Shown here: positions 1 through 8,999 of the stretch, in pieces
Position numbering within the stretch: position 1 is the stretch's first letter
How the letters are laid out: every line of letters starts with the position of its first letter
IMG/VR virus record: IMGVR_UViG_3300045884_000047
Span: 1 to 31,361 of that record
Length of the DNA stretch: 31,361 nt
Strand: one strand, 5' to 3'
Source of the DNA: a virus
The notes under the pieces: generated by a model
Database searches by the model: none
The model's input: only the letters and a program-made list of their open reading frames with translations
Told to the model about the DNA's origin: nothing
Translations under genes and position numbers: made by a program

Positions 1-3000
1 TAACCGACCTGATGCAGCTGCGCGAGGACCTCCGAAAAGACCGCACGGATCTGGGCACGTTCGACGGGATTCTCGGGCGTTTCCTTTTGCCCATCGAGAT
101 GGGCGCCCAGGTTGTTGCCCGCCCGCCGGACCTCATCGCCGATGGCGGTCGCCGACATCCGGTCCCGCAGTGCCGGCTTTTCACTCGCCTTGCGGATGTC
201 CTGGGCAAGCGTGTCGAACTGCTCGTCCGTCGTGATCGCCGCCAGGTCCATGTCCACGATGTCACTGAAGACGCGCGCCTGCGCGGGGGCCTGCGCGAGC
301 ATCCGCGCTAGCGCCGCTTCTAATCGGGTCCGCCCCGCCGGCACCAGCACCGTGGTGTCGTAGAACAGCTGCCCAGTCCACCGGCCCCAGGTGCGGAGCA
401 GCCAGCGGTCCATCGTGAGCGCATCGAAGAACCCATTGAGGTTGCTGAAGAAGCCGTTACCGACCTTCGGCCCGATCACCGCCGCGCCACGCACCTCCGT
501 CTCAGCCGCTTCGCCGGACGCATCGAGGCCGAGGCGCCGCAGTTCGCTGACCGTGAACTGACTCACCATGAACTGCCGGAACGTCGGCAGACCCCACTGC
601 GCGACCTTCTCGTTGAACAGTTCCGTCGCGACCCGCATCTGCTTCTTCGCCGTGCCGATGCCGGTGTTCGTGGGCATCTTCCCGGTGCGCCGATACTTGG
701 CGTAGGCGTCGTCCGCGAGTTGGAAGTTCTTCTCGACCGCCACGCCGTTGGAGAAGACCGCCAGCGCATAGGTGAACGCGAAGCGCGCGTTCTCGTCGGT
801 GTTCAGCTCGGGATAGATGAGCGCCGCCACCGCGAGCGCCTGCCGGGTCTTCTCGTCATACCAGCCGACGGCGTTGCTGTTGGCCTCAAGCGCCGTCAGC
901 ACGTCGCGGAGCGCAATGCTGGTGAGATACGCCTGGCCCTCCGGCGTCGAGGCATCGAGCGTGATGCCGGCGTCCTTGGCCGCCTGCTGCACCAACTCCT
1001 GCATCCGGAGCTTGAGGTCGCGCCGGCGTGGGAACTGGCCCGCCTCGGCCACCTTCGGCACCATCGCATCAAGCGCCGCGACGTCCTCGACGGCCAGCGC
1101 CGCATCGGCGGGCCCCTGCGCGAGTTCTGTTTCCCCGGCGGTATCACCAGTGATCAGCCGGATCACGTCCTGCTCTGGCAGCGTATTGATGACCGCAAGC
1201 GCCTTGACCGCCGCGGCCGGCGGTCGACGTTCCCGTTGCCTGCCGAACCCCCGGCCACGGTCAGAGGGGGTCGCATCCGACAGGAGCCACACGCGCTCCT
1301 CGTCGTCGTACAGCTCGACATCGAACCCATGTTTACGAATCGTCTCGAGCGCATCGATGGCCGCTTGTGGAATCGCGCGTTTCGGGCCGGGGCTCTGCGC
1401 GAGCTCGGTGTCCGCCGACGGCGGCGCGCTCCGGATGGCCTCGCGGATCTCGGTCGCCCGCGCCGTGGTCGCCGCGTCCGGTGCCGCCGCGGCGGCCGGC
1501 CTCGGCCTACGCGCGGCGCGCCGAGCCTCACGCTCGAGCCGCTGCACTCTGGCGTCCGCCGACTTGTAGGCGTCTCGCGCCGTCCGATAGGCCTCGTTGC
1601 CTTCCAGCTCGCCCAACGAGGCCGCCTGCGGCGCCGGCCCGCCCCACATTTGCCCGACGTGACTGGCCCGCGTGTCGCGGTCAATCGCCTCGACAACCTG
1701 ATCGACCTTGGCCCGTGCTTCCTCCCGTGCCGCCCGTGCGGCGACCAAGGCCGGGTCTTCGACTGCTCCCTGCGAGAAGTCGAACGACGTATCGCCCTCG
1801 CCGGTCTCGACGGCATCACCGACCTCACCCGCCTCGCCGGCGGCCACATCCTCCGCCGTTGCGGTGCGTCGGCGCCCGGTCTGCTCCCACCATCGCTCGC
1901 CCAGCCGGATGCCGAGCTGCGACGCCAGGTCCTCAGTGCCTGGGAACCGGTTGGGATCGACCTGCACGGCGCGCTCGGACAGCGCACGCCCCAAGGCATC
2001 GAACAGGTCGTGGAAATCGGTGAGATGTTCGAACCGCGGGTCCTGGCGCAAGGCCTCGAGCATGGCGTCCGGCGACTTGCCGCCCTCCTTGAACACCCCG
2101 GCGACGCCCCGCCACGTTTGCGCCCCGACCACCCGCCGTTTGCCCGTTCTCGGATCGAGCACCGAGGCGCGCTGCCGGGAATCCACCCCGCGCGCCATCA
2201 GGTCCTCGACTTCGCCGCGTTCGCCTTCCGTTCGCGGATCCCACCAGAGCCCACCTTCGGCGGCAACCGCCCGTAGCAGGTTGCCGGGATCCTCGCCGCT
2301 CGCGGCCAGCGACTCCTGCCCGGCTTCGTGCATGGCGAGCCGGAAGGCAATCTGGTCTTGCAGCGCCTCGACGTCGACGTTGGGGTCCTGGGCAACGGCG
2401 TCGCGCACAATCGACCGCGTCAGCGCCGCGTAGTGGCCGGCGCGGCGGGCGCCGCGTTGCTCCGGTGTTTCAGTGGCCGGGGCGGTGCTGGGGGGAATGC
2501 CCCCCATCGGCTCGGTCGTTTCGAACCCTTCGAACCCCGGGCGGGTGACGGCAATCGGATAGTCCGCGACGAGCTCCGCCTCGGGCCGCCCGGCGCGCTC
2601 CCCGATCGCCCCGACGATGGATCCGTGCAGGTCAGCCACGCGGGCCGCCTCGTCCGGCGCGAGGCCTTTCGCCTCGAGCTGGGTGAGTAACGCCTGGCGT
2701 GCCGCTGAGGCGTCCGGCGTCTGCTCCGCTTCCGCCGCGGCGGCTTTCATGCGCGCCTCGACGGCCGCGCGGATCGCTTTGGCCTCGCGGAAGTTGGGCG
2801 CGTTGGGATCGGTGCGCAGTTCCTGGGCGAAGAAGGCGTTGTGCTCGGTGCCGGCGAGCTTCGCCGCATACCGGGCGGTCGGAATCACCAGGTCGGTGCC
2901 TTCCCGCACGGCGCGCGCGTAGGCCTCGCTATCGCCCGTGACCTCCGTCGCCATCTCGGCCGGGTCGAGGTTCTGGGACTGCCAGTACGTCGTCCAGCTC

Positions 3001-4427
3001 TCGACGGGCGCGTAGACGTCGGCGAGCGGCCCGTCCTTGGTGGCCTTGGCGAGGAACGACTGCACCGCGTCCGGACTGCGGCCGGCCGTCTTCGACTGCG
3101 CGACGCCTTCGCCCAAGGCGGTAAAGAACGTCTGGTTGTGCTCGGCCTGGCGGGCCGCCCGCAGGTCGCCGCGGACCCCGGCGGCCGGGCCCACGGCCGA
3201 GAGCAGCGTGAACGACAACGCGGACTGCACGGCGGTCTCGCTGAGCCGACCGGCGACCTCCTCCCCAGTGGCCCCTTCCACGCCGCTCGCGGCCTTCGCG
3301 GCTTCGCCCCCGAGAATCGTGGACAGTTCCTGCACTAGCTCAACGGCCGTCTCGAGCGTCAGGTTGCCGGTGTAGGCTTTCGCCGCCTTCGCCAAGGCGG
3401 CACGGACGGTCGGGGACCGGAGTGCCGCCTTGACGGCGGGGCGGGCGAACGCCGCGACGACTTGCTTACCACCCGGGAGCAAAGCCGCGAGCTTGCCGAG
3501 GCCGTAGGCCTCAAGGGCCGAATTGACGACGCCCACCCCGATCGCGGCGACGCGGGCGACCTCGGGGTCAATCGTGTGGCCGAGCTCATCCTTGACGTCG
3601 AGGAATTCGTCGTAGGCGAGGCCCGCCTCGAGCTGGAACCCGAATTCCACGCCGCCGGCCAGGAACCCGGCCGCCACGCCACCCCCCGTCATGGCTGGCA
3701 CGGTGAAGATCGTGGCCGGTCCGGTGAGCGGCGCCCCTATCGCCGCCATCGTGCCTGCTGTCGGTCCGGCGATCGCGGCGCGTTCCGCGCCCTTGAGCGT
3801 GCCGCCCCACAGGATCGGCAGCAGTTCGGATGTTCCAGTCACGGCTTTTCGGAACCAGGCATCGCCAACGCCGAGCTCCCCGCCGGCCCCCATGGCGGTC
3901 TTGAGCTCGGCCAGCCGCCGGTGCTCCGCCGCCGTGAGCGGCGTCCCGAACAGCATCCGAGTCCGCAGCTGGGACAGTTCGACCTGCGCCTGGCCGCGCG
4001 CGAAGGCCCGCTGCGGGGCCGTGACCAGCCACTCGAGCAGGCCCAGGTTGGCGAGGTCATCGTTGGCGATGGCCGCCTGCTGCTCGTCCTCCTGCAGCCA
4101 CGCCGCGAGGTGCGGGCTCTCCCGCCGGAACTTCGCCGCATCGAAGTTGCGCTGCGCGACCTCGCGCTCGATCTCGTCGAGATGGTCGGCAATGACCGGC
4201 CCGGGCAGGCCGGTCTTCTGCTGCAGGGTCCAGATGCGGGCGGCGGTGTCGGGGCTCGCGGTGCGCGCCTCGCCGACGCGCTGCGCGAGCTGCTCATCGG
4301 TGGCCGGACCGCCGAAGATGGACGACGGCGGCAGCTGCAGGGGTCCGCCGGGCGCGCTCGGCGCCGGGGCGGGCGGCTCGGCTTCCGTTGGGAAGACCGG
4401 GCCGAAGATCGACGACTGCTGCGCCAC
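1..4427 (-). CDS. Giant internal virion / DNA-ejection protein, C-terminus beyond the window
   Basis: Reading leftwards from a GTG at 4425-4427, the frame stays open to the window edge, so at least 1475 codons are present and the stop lies outside. An AGGAG sits about 11 bases before the GTG, inside the end of the preceding gene. The N-terminus carries the motif SSIFG twice (about residues 5-9 and 36-40). A glycine/alanine-rich hydrophobic stretch at about 200-276 ends in a LEAGLAYDEFL-like motif typical of giant phage virion proteins. Near residue 1182 is a block starting NAVGWYDEKT, and near 1340 TMDRWLLRTWGRW. Both resemble blocks I associate with large 'polyvalent' (PLxRFG-type) phage proteins; this is recall, not a search. 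Position after the tail genes and two other internal proteins fits an ejection protein like T7 gp16. No lysozyme motif was seen in the visible part. Role is inferred. Confidence 0.8.
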   Translation of the reverse strand, partial: MAQQSSIFGPVFPTEAEPPAPAPSAPGGPLQLPPSSIFGGPATDEQLAQRVGEARTASPDTAARIWTLQQKTGLPGPVIADHLDEIEREVAQRNFDAAKFRRESPHLAAWLQEDEQQAAIANDDLANLGLLEWLVTAPQRAFARGQAQVELSQLRTRMLFGTPLTAAEHRRLAELKTAMGAGGELGVGDAWFRKAVTGTSELLPILWGGTLKGAERAAIAGPTAGTMAAIGAPLTGPATIFTVPAMTGGGVAAGFLAGGVEFGFQLEAGLAYDEFLDVKDELGHTIDPEVARVAAIGVGVVNSALEAYGLGKLAALLPGGKQVVAAFARPAVKAALRSPTVRAALAKAAKAYTGNLTLETAVELVQELSTILGGEAAKAASGVEGATGEEVAGRLSETAVQSALSFTLLSAVGPAAGVRGDLRAARQAEHNQTFFTALGEGVAQSKTAGRSPDAVQSFLAKATKDGPLADVYAPVESWTTYWQSQNLDPAEMATEVTGDSEAYARAVREGTDLVIPTARYAAKLAGTEHNAFFAQELRTDPNAPNFREAKAIRAAVEARMKAAAAEAEQTPDASAARQALLTQLEAKGLAPDEAARVADLHGSIVGAIGERAGRPEAELVADYPIAVTRPGFEGFETTEPMGGIPPSTAPATETPEQRGARRAGHYAALTRSIVRDAVAQDPNVDVEALQDQIAFRLAMHEAGQESLAASGEDPGNLLRAVAAEGGLWWDPRTEGERGEVEDLMARGVDSRQRASVLDPRTGKRRVVGAQTWRGVAGVFKEGGKSPDAMLEALRQDPRFEHLTDFHDLFDALGRALSERAVQVDPNRFPGTEDLASQLGIRLGERWWEQTGRRRTATAEDVAAGEAGEVGDAVETGEGDTSFDFSQGAVEDPALVAARAAREEARAKVDQVVEAIDRDTRASHVGQMWGGPAPQAASLGELEGNEAYRTARDAYKSADARVQRLEREARRAARRPRPAAAAAPDAATTARATEIREAIRSAPPSADTELAQSPGPKRAIPQAAIDALETIRKHGFDVELYDDEERVWLLSDATPSDRGRGFGRQRERRPPAAAVKALAVINTLPEQDVIRLITGDTAGETELAQGPADAALAVEDVAALDAMVPKVAEAGQFPRRRDLKLRMQELVQQAAKDAGITLDASTPEGQAYLTSIALRDVLTALEANSNAVGWYDEKTRQALAVAALIYPELNTDENARFAFTYALAVFSNGVAVEKNFQLADDAYAKYRRTGKMPTNTGIGTAKKQMRVATELFNEKVAQWGLPTFRQFMVSQFTVSELRRLGLDASGEAAETEVRGAAVIGPKVGNGFFSNLNGFFDALTMDRWLLRTWGRWTGQLFYDTTVLVPAGRTRLEAALARMLAQAPAQARVFSDIVDMDLAAITTDEQFDTLAQDIRKASEKPALRDRMSATAIGDEVRRAGNNLGAHLDGQKETPENPVERAQIRAVFSEVLAQLHQVG

Positions 4428-4429
4428 CC

Positions 4430-6394
4430 CTACGGGTTCTCCTGCAGGCGCTTCATAACCTCTTCGTCCCCCTGGTCCGTGATGTAGGCGCCGTAGGCCC
4501 GCTCGATGATGCGCTGGTACTCCCTGATGATCGCGGCGTCGTCTTTCCGTTGGAGCGACGGCCGGTTCGAACGGATGATGTTGACCGCCTTGGTGACCTC
4601 GTCCGGCGGGATCTTCGCGAGCGGCATCCGCACGTTGGCCCGGTCCTCCGCATTCACGACCAGCGCACGCGCCATCTCGACCGTGCCGCCATACCAGTAG
4701 CCGCGGTCCACCATGACTGTCTCGGCCAACACCCGTCGCATGACCTGCCGTTGCGCCTCGACGCTGAGCCGCACCTTGTGGCCCTTCCCCCGGCTGACAG
4801 CCACTTCCTCCTGCGCGATGGCGGCATCGACGCGGCTGCGCAAATTCCCGAGCCGGGCGCGCTGGGTTTCGTTCGGGTTGGTGTTGTAGACGTAGTTTTC
4901 GCCGGCGCGGTAGGCCTCCTGCTTGAACATGTCGTTGTCGGTGTTGGCGGCGGTCAGGTTCTCGACGCTGGCCTGGATGGACTGCTGAAGCTCAAGCAGC
5001 CTCTGGCGTTGTGCGTCGCTCACCGGGTTGGCGGCGAGTTCCGCCTGCAGCGCGCTAGGAGACATGTTGGCGAGCATGGCGGGATCCGTCGATAGCCGCT
5101 CGTAGGTGGCATTGCCGCGGATTGCACGGCGGTCCTGGTCAAGGCGGTAGGCGCGGACATCGTCGCCCTCCCGCTCGCGTGCGGCAGATTCGGCGGCGCG
5201 CTGGTCAGCGAGCTCTTGCCGGGCCCGTTGGTCGTAGAGGTTCCGGATCTCGCCCTGCAAGCCCTCCGAGGCGTTCTTCCACGCCGGCGTCTCCCGCAGG
5301 GTGACGAGCGGGATCTTCTGCTGAAACATGTTGTAGAGCGTGCCCTTGTTCGCCTCTTCTTGATTGGCGCGCTGCCCCTCAACCGCGCTTTCCATGTCCC
5401 GCAGATAGGCCACGGCGGCGTTCCGCTTCTTGGTATCGGTGCCCGCCTTCGTGGTGACGTAGTCGATCATCTCCGCGATGCGCACGGGCGCATTGGGGTC
5501 GCCGGGTTTCGGGCCCTTGAATTCCTTCCAAGCCTCCTGGGCAGACATCAACCCCCAGGCATCGGTCGTGTTGACATCGAGCTTCGTGCGCAGGTCCTTC
5601 GCCTGGTTCTCGAGAATCTCCCCTTGCGGATACCCGGGCGACGGCGCCATGACGCGGTCGAAGTAGGCCTGCGCCTGCGGCACCTTGTCGCTCGAGAGGA
5701 GCTTCTCGACGGCGAGCACATGCACCGCCGACTGCGCCTCGGCCATCGCGACCCGTTTCTCGTCGTCAGTGTGCAGCCCCAGTTTGTCGCCCGAATACCA
5801 GATGATTTCTTCGATCCGCAGGAGCTTCTCGTCGATCACTTCCTGCCCGCCAGGCGTGCCGGCGGCGGCCCCAGCCAGGTTGATCGTGCTTTTCAGCTGC
5901 GCCTGCTTCTGCCCGGTTTCCGCCTGCGCATACTCGGCGCTGGCGTGCCGCATCGCGCTGTCGACGTAGCGGGCGCGCGCCTGGTTGACCATCCGCTCGC
6001 CGATCAGGCGCTGCTCGGGGTTCTTCGCCTGCTTGAGAATCTCCGCCGTCTGCGCGTCGTAGTCCTTGAGGTTGTCTTCGAACTTCTCCTGCGGCTCCAT
6101 GCCGGTCATCGTCAGCAGCCCCCGGGTGCCGGAGGGGCCACGGTCAGTGCCCAGCCCCTGGACCTGATAGAGCTGGTTCAGCTGCGTATCGACGGTGGTG
6201 GCGAAGTGCTCGTTCGCGCGCTTCTGCTGCTCCTCCGCAATCTGGCCGAGCACTGTCCCCGCCTGCGTGAGGGTCTGCCCGACCTGTCCGCCGAAGACAT
6301 CGGCGGTCGGCACCGGCGGCGTCGCCGTGCGGCGCATCCGGGGGAGCGGCGCGGTGCGGACCTGGTCGCCGCCGTAGGCTTCGACGCGAGGCAT
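4430..6394 (-). CDS. Internal virion protein (probable ejection protein)
   Basis: 654 residues, ATG start with AGGAGG ten bases upstream inside the end of the previous gene. The stop lies 2 bases before the next GTG. It is rich in Ala, Glu, Gln and Arg and looks largely helical. The N-terminal 80 residues include GQVGQTLTQAGTVLGQIAEEQQKRANE-like helix text, as in internal core proteins of T7-like phages. A charged block with many DQRAAES/REREGDD residues lies around 385-410, and the tail end contains RSNRPSLQRKDDAAIIREYQRI-like sequence. No enzyme motif was recognised. Its place between the nozzle/core genes and the giant last gene suggests that it is packed inside the head and ejected with the DNA. 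Function is inferred from position and composition. Confidence 0.75.
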   Translation of the reverse strand: MPRVEAYGGDQVRTAPLPRMRRTATPPVPTADVFGGQVGQTLTQAGTVLGQIAEEQQKRANEHFATTVDTQLNQLYQVQGLGTDRGPSGTRGLLTMTGMEPQEKFEDNLKDYDAQTAEILKQAKNPEQRLIGERMVNQARARYVDSAMRHASAEYAQAETGQKQAQLKSTINLAGAAAGTPGGQEVIDEKLLRIEEIIWYSGDKLGLHTDDEKRVAMAEAQSAVHVLAVEKLLSSDKVPQAQAYFDRVMAPSPGYPQGEILENQAKDLRTKLDVNTTDAWGLMSAQEAWKEFKGPKPGDPNAPVRIAEMIDYVTTKAGTDTKKRNAAVAYLRDMESAVEGQRANQEEANKGTLYNMFQQKIPLVTLRETPAWKNASEGLQGEIRNLYDQRARQELADQRAAESAAREREGDDVRAYRLDQDRRAIRGNATYERLSTDPAMLANMSPSALQAELAANPVSDAQRQRLLELQQSIQASVENLTAANTDNDMFKQEAYRAGENYVYNTNPNETQRARLGNLRSRVDAAIAQEEVAVSRGKGHKVRLSVEAQRQVMRRVLAETVMVDRGYWYGGTVEMARALVVNAEDRANVRMPLAKIPPDEVTKAVNIIRSNRPSLQRKDDAAIIREYQRIIERAYGAYITDQGDEEVMKRLQENP

Positions 6395-6958
6395 CTACTC
6401 ATACCCTCCTGATCCCGGTGCCGGCGTCCCCGGCGCTTTCCTGTTCCCATAGAACCGGTGCGCCATCAAGGCGGTGTCCGCGCCGCCCCCGAGGATCGTG
6501 CTGGCGACGTTCCAGCGCCCCGCTGACCGCGCATACTGCCCGCCCTTGCGCAGGAACTTCGCTTCCTCGCGCAGGTTCGCGGCTTCGCTCTTGAACCCGA
6601 GCGCCTCGCGTTCGGCGTTGCGCTTGAGCCGATCGAGGTCACTCTGCAGCAGCGCCTCGGCCTGCTGCGGCAGCTCGCGCGCGGTGCCGAGCGAGACATC
6701 GATGCCTTGCGCCCCGTAGCCGGCGACCTGCCGGCCGATGAGCCGGCGCACCTCGCGGCGATGCGCGCTGGCGGTTTCCTCGCCGCGGCGGCTGACATCG
6801 GTCGCCTGCTCAAGCGCCTGTTCGGCGTTGAACTCCGCCTGCTTCGCCTGATACTCGGCGACGCGCTGCTGCTCTTTGGCCGCCTTGGTCTGGGCCACGG
6901 CGCGGAGGGCCGTGCCGCCGACGGCGAGCCCGATCGCGAGGGCGGTGAGTGCAGCCAT
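6395..6958 (-). CDS. Small internal virion protein (T7 gp14-like position)
   Basis: 187 residues, ATG start. The first 20 residues are hydrophobic (ALTALAIGLAVGGTALRAV), which could be a membrane-inserting helix. A long alanine/glutamate/arginine coiled-coil follows to about residue 135. The motif GYGAQGIDVSLGTARELPQQ (about 79-98) is a pattern I recall from phage core proteins annotated as internal virion protein. It ends with a Gly/Pro tail (APGSGGYE). It lies directly after the nozzle gene and before the 654-residue internal protein, the same order as T7 gp12, gp14, gp15, gp16. A role in the ejection channel is probable but not shown by any catalytic motif. Confidence 0.75.
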   Translation of the reverse strand: MAALTALAIGLAVGGTALRAVAQTKAAKEQQRVAEYQAKQAEFNAEQALEQATDVSRRGEETASAHRREVRRLIGRQVAGYGAQGIDVSLGTARELPQQAEALLQSDLDRLKRNAEREALGFKSEAANLREEAKFLRKGGQYARSAGRWNVASTILGGGADTALMAHRFYGNRKAPGTPAPGSGGYE

Positions 6959-6962
6959 GGCG

Positions 6963-8999
6963 TTACCCTCCGACGTCGACGTTCGGGAGCAGGCCCAGCA
7001 CGGTCAGTGTGGTCGGCGCGGTATGCCGCAGGAACACGCGGCCTTCGTCATTGAAGGTGCCGGTCGGCACGAGCTCGACCCGCCCGGTGAATGGGGCGTC
7101 CGCATCCTGCCACTGCGCCGCGCGCACCGGCCGCAGATGATCCACGTCCGGGCCGGCGAAGAAGTTCTGCCGGCTGGCCTCGACGAGGATCGCGAGGCTC
7201 GTCACCTTCTTGCGCCGGTCGCGCACGTCCGCGCCCGCGACGTCGAGCTCGAGCGTCTCGAGGTCCGCCGTGATCGGGAGCCCGACATCGATGACCGCGG
7301 CCGGCGTGGGGAGCGTGAGCTGGCCGTCGACGGTGACATGGCTCCGGAGGGCCTGCCCGTCCGCCACCACGCGCACCGCCTGGCCGGCGAGATGCGCGAG
7401 GCCCGTCGTCACCGTGCGGATCGGGGCGGTGCGGATGCGCACCATCTGGTCGAGCGTCGCGGCGACCTCGAGGTCATCGCGGACCCCGAGCCGTTCGAGC
7501 GTGCGCGTGCCGTCCCGGTTCACGATCACGTAGACGGCATCCTCCTCCGGCTCGGGGACGACGACCACCGACTCGAACAAGCCATCCTCGGTATCGTGGC
7601 GATGCCACGCGAGCACATCTTCGTCGGGAATATACGTCAGGCCGAGTAGCACGCCGTCGTCGCGCACGCACCAGAGAATCGCGTCCGGCACGAGCGCAAA
7701 CGCCATCGAGACGATGCGGTGCCCGCGGAAGAGGTGCGCCGCCTCGCGCGTCAGGTCGCGCCCGCTCAGCCCTTCGACGTCCCGGTTGAACGTGAACTCC
7801 CGCACCACCGTGTCGCGCGCCTGCACGAACAGCACGCGCTCGCCGTAGATGACCGGCGTCGCGTAGCCGGCCCCGACGTAGCCCTGCTGCTCCGGGTAGA
7901 TGGTGGTCGGCGTGAGCCCGCCGTCACTGTCGCCGCGGATGACCCACTCGCCGCGGTCGCTGAGGAGAATGAGCGGCCCGAGGCTGAGAATGTGACGCAC
8001 GACCTGGTAGTCGCGCGACACCGTGCGCCAGGTGACGGCGTCATCGTCTTGCATCGGGCTGCGGAAGGTGAAGTTCGACGGGAGCCCCGTCCGCGACGCG
8101 TGCGCGATGTCGCGCCGGAGATGGGTGCCGACGTAGACGCGCCGCTGCTGGTGCATGGCGGTCACCGCCGGATACGCGAGCGGCGCGGCGAAGAGCCCGA
8201 CGCGCGGCTGCGGCGGCGTGAACGCATAGTCCGGGGCCAGGCCGATGTCGTTGAAGTGGTCGGTGTCCTGGCCGGTGGCGGTGCCGATGTAGCCAAACGT
8301 CTTGTTCGCCCCGTCATCGCGGTAGACCTTGTATTCGACCGCGCCTGGCACCGTGTCCCACTCGATGACGTTGGGCGCCTCCGGCGTGCCCATTTTCGTC
8401 GCCGGCAGCTCGCCCGAGGCGGCCGAGGGCAGTGACTCCTCGTAGGTGTTCACCTTCACCGCCGTGACCTTGTAGTGTAGGGTGAGCGTGCCGGCCGCCC
8501 CCGCCGTCGCCGTATGGACGTTCGGCGCATCGATGCCGGGGCTAATCACGACCGGCGCCAGCGTGAAGGTGTCCGGCCCGCCGTAGGTCAGCTCCTGCGG
8601 TGGGTAGTTCAAGTGGGTGAGCGACACCACCCCTTCGGACTGCGCCCAGCACAGCGGGTCGGGCGGGAAGAGCGCATGTTTCGGGTACGGGGTGGTGAGT
8701 TCGAGCACCATGCCGCGCAGCCGGTGATGAAAGCGGAAGTAGAAGTCGCCCGCCTCGACCACGTAGCTATCGTCGGCCCCAGCGAAAATGAACGCGAAGA
8801 GCCACGACGTCTGGGTTGGGAGCTTCGTGGTGGCGATGTGCTCGAGGCCCGGCCGGGACTGCACGCCGCCTGACCGCCGCACGATGAAATTCCGGCAGGT
8901 CCGCAGCCCTTGCGCGTAGGCCGTGAGGTCGCCGCGCGCGGAGAGCCCCGGGTCGAGCTCCCCGTGCGCGAACGCGCGCTGGATGACGGGCTCGCCCAT
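6963..8999 (-). CDS. Tail tubular protein B / nozzle (stabilisation) protein
   Basis: 678 residues, start ATG one base after the stop of the gatekeeper fusion gene. The N-terminus (FAHGELDPGLSARGDLTAY, then CRNFIVRRSGGVQSRPGLEH) is the standard opening of podoviral nozzle proteins. The second half carries the expected propeller-like blocks: LSDRGEWVIRGDSDGGLTP, LFVQARDTVVREFTFNRD, GRDLTREAAHLFRGHRIV, LWCVRDDGVLLGLTY and LAWHRHDTEDG. Between roughly residues 160 and 260 lies a fibronectin-III-like insert (LHYKVTAVK...VPGAVEYKVYRDDG), not part of the core fold. The protein should form the distal tube or nozzle through which DNA leaves. Homology to the T7 gp12/P22 gp10 class is family knowledge; identification here is strong. 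Confidence 0.93.
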   Translation of the reverse strand: MGEPVIQRAFAHGELDPGLSARGDLTAYAQGLRTCRNFIVRRSGGVQSRPGLEHIATTKLPTQTSWLFAFIFAGADDSYVVEAGDFYFRFHHRLRGMVLELTTPYPKHALFPPDPLCWAQSEGVVSLTHLNYPPQELTYGGPDTFTLAPVVISPGIDAPNVHTATAGAAGTLTLHYKVTAVKVNTYEESLPSAASGELPATKMGTPEAPNVIEWDTVPGAVEYKVYRDDGANKTFGYIGTATGQDTDHFNDIGLAPDYAFTPPQPRVGLFAAPLAYPAVTAMHQQRRVYVGTHLRRDIAHASRTGLPSNFTFRSPMQDDDAVTWRTVSRDYQVVRHILSLGPLILLSDRGEWVIRGDSDGGLTPTTIYPEQQGYVGAGYATPVIYGERVLFVQARDTVVREFTFNRDVEGLSGRDLTREAAHLFRGHRIVSMAFALVPDAILWCVRDDGVLLGLTYIPDEDVLAWHRHDTEDGLFESVVVVPEPEEDAVYVIVNRDGTRTLERLGVRDDLEVAATLDQMVRIRTAPIRTVTTGLAHLAGQAVRVVADGQALRSHVTVDGQLTLPTPAAVIDVGLPITADLETLELDVAGADVRDRRKKVTSLAILVEASRQNFFAGPDVDHLRPVRAAQWQDADAPFTGRVELVPTGTFNDEGRVFLRHTAPTTLTVLGLLPNVDVGG

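Noticed and set aside
720-2276. Plus-strand open frame of 518 codons near the left edge
   Set aside because: Lies opposite the continuous giant minus-strand gene and has shadow-like composition.
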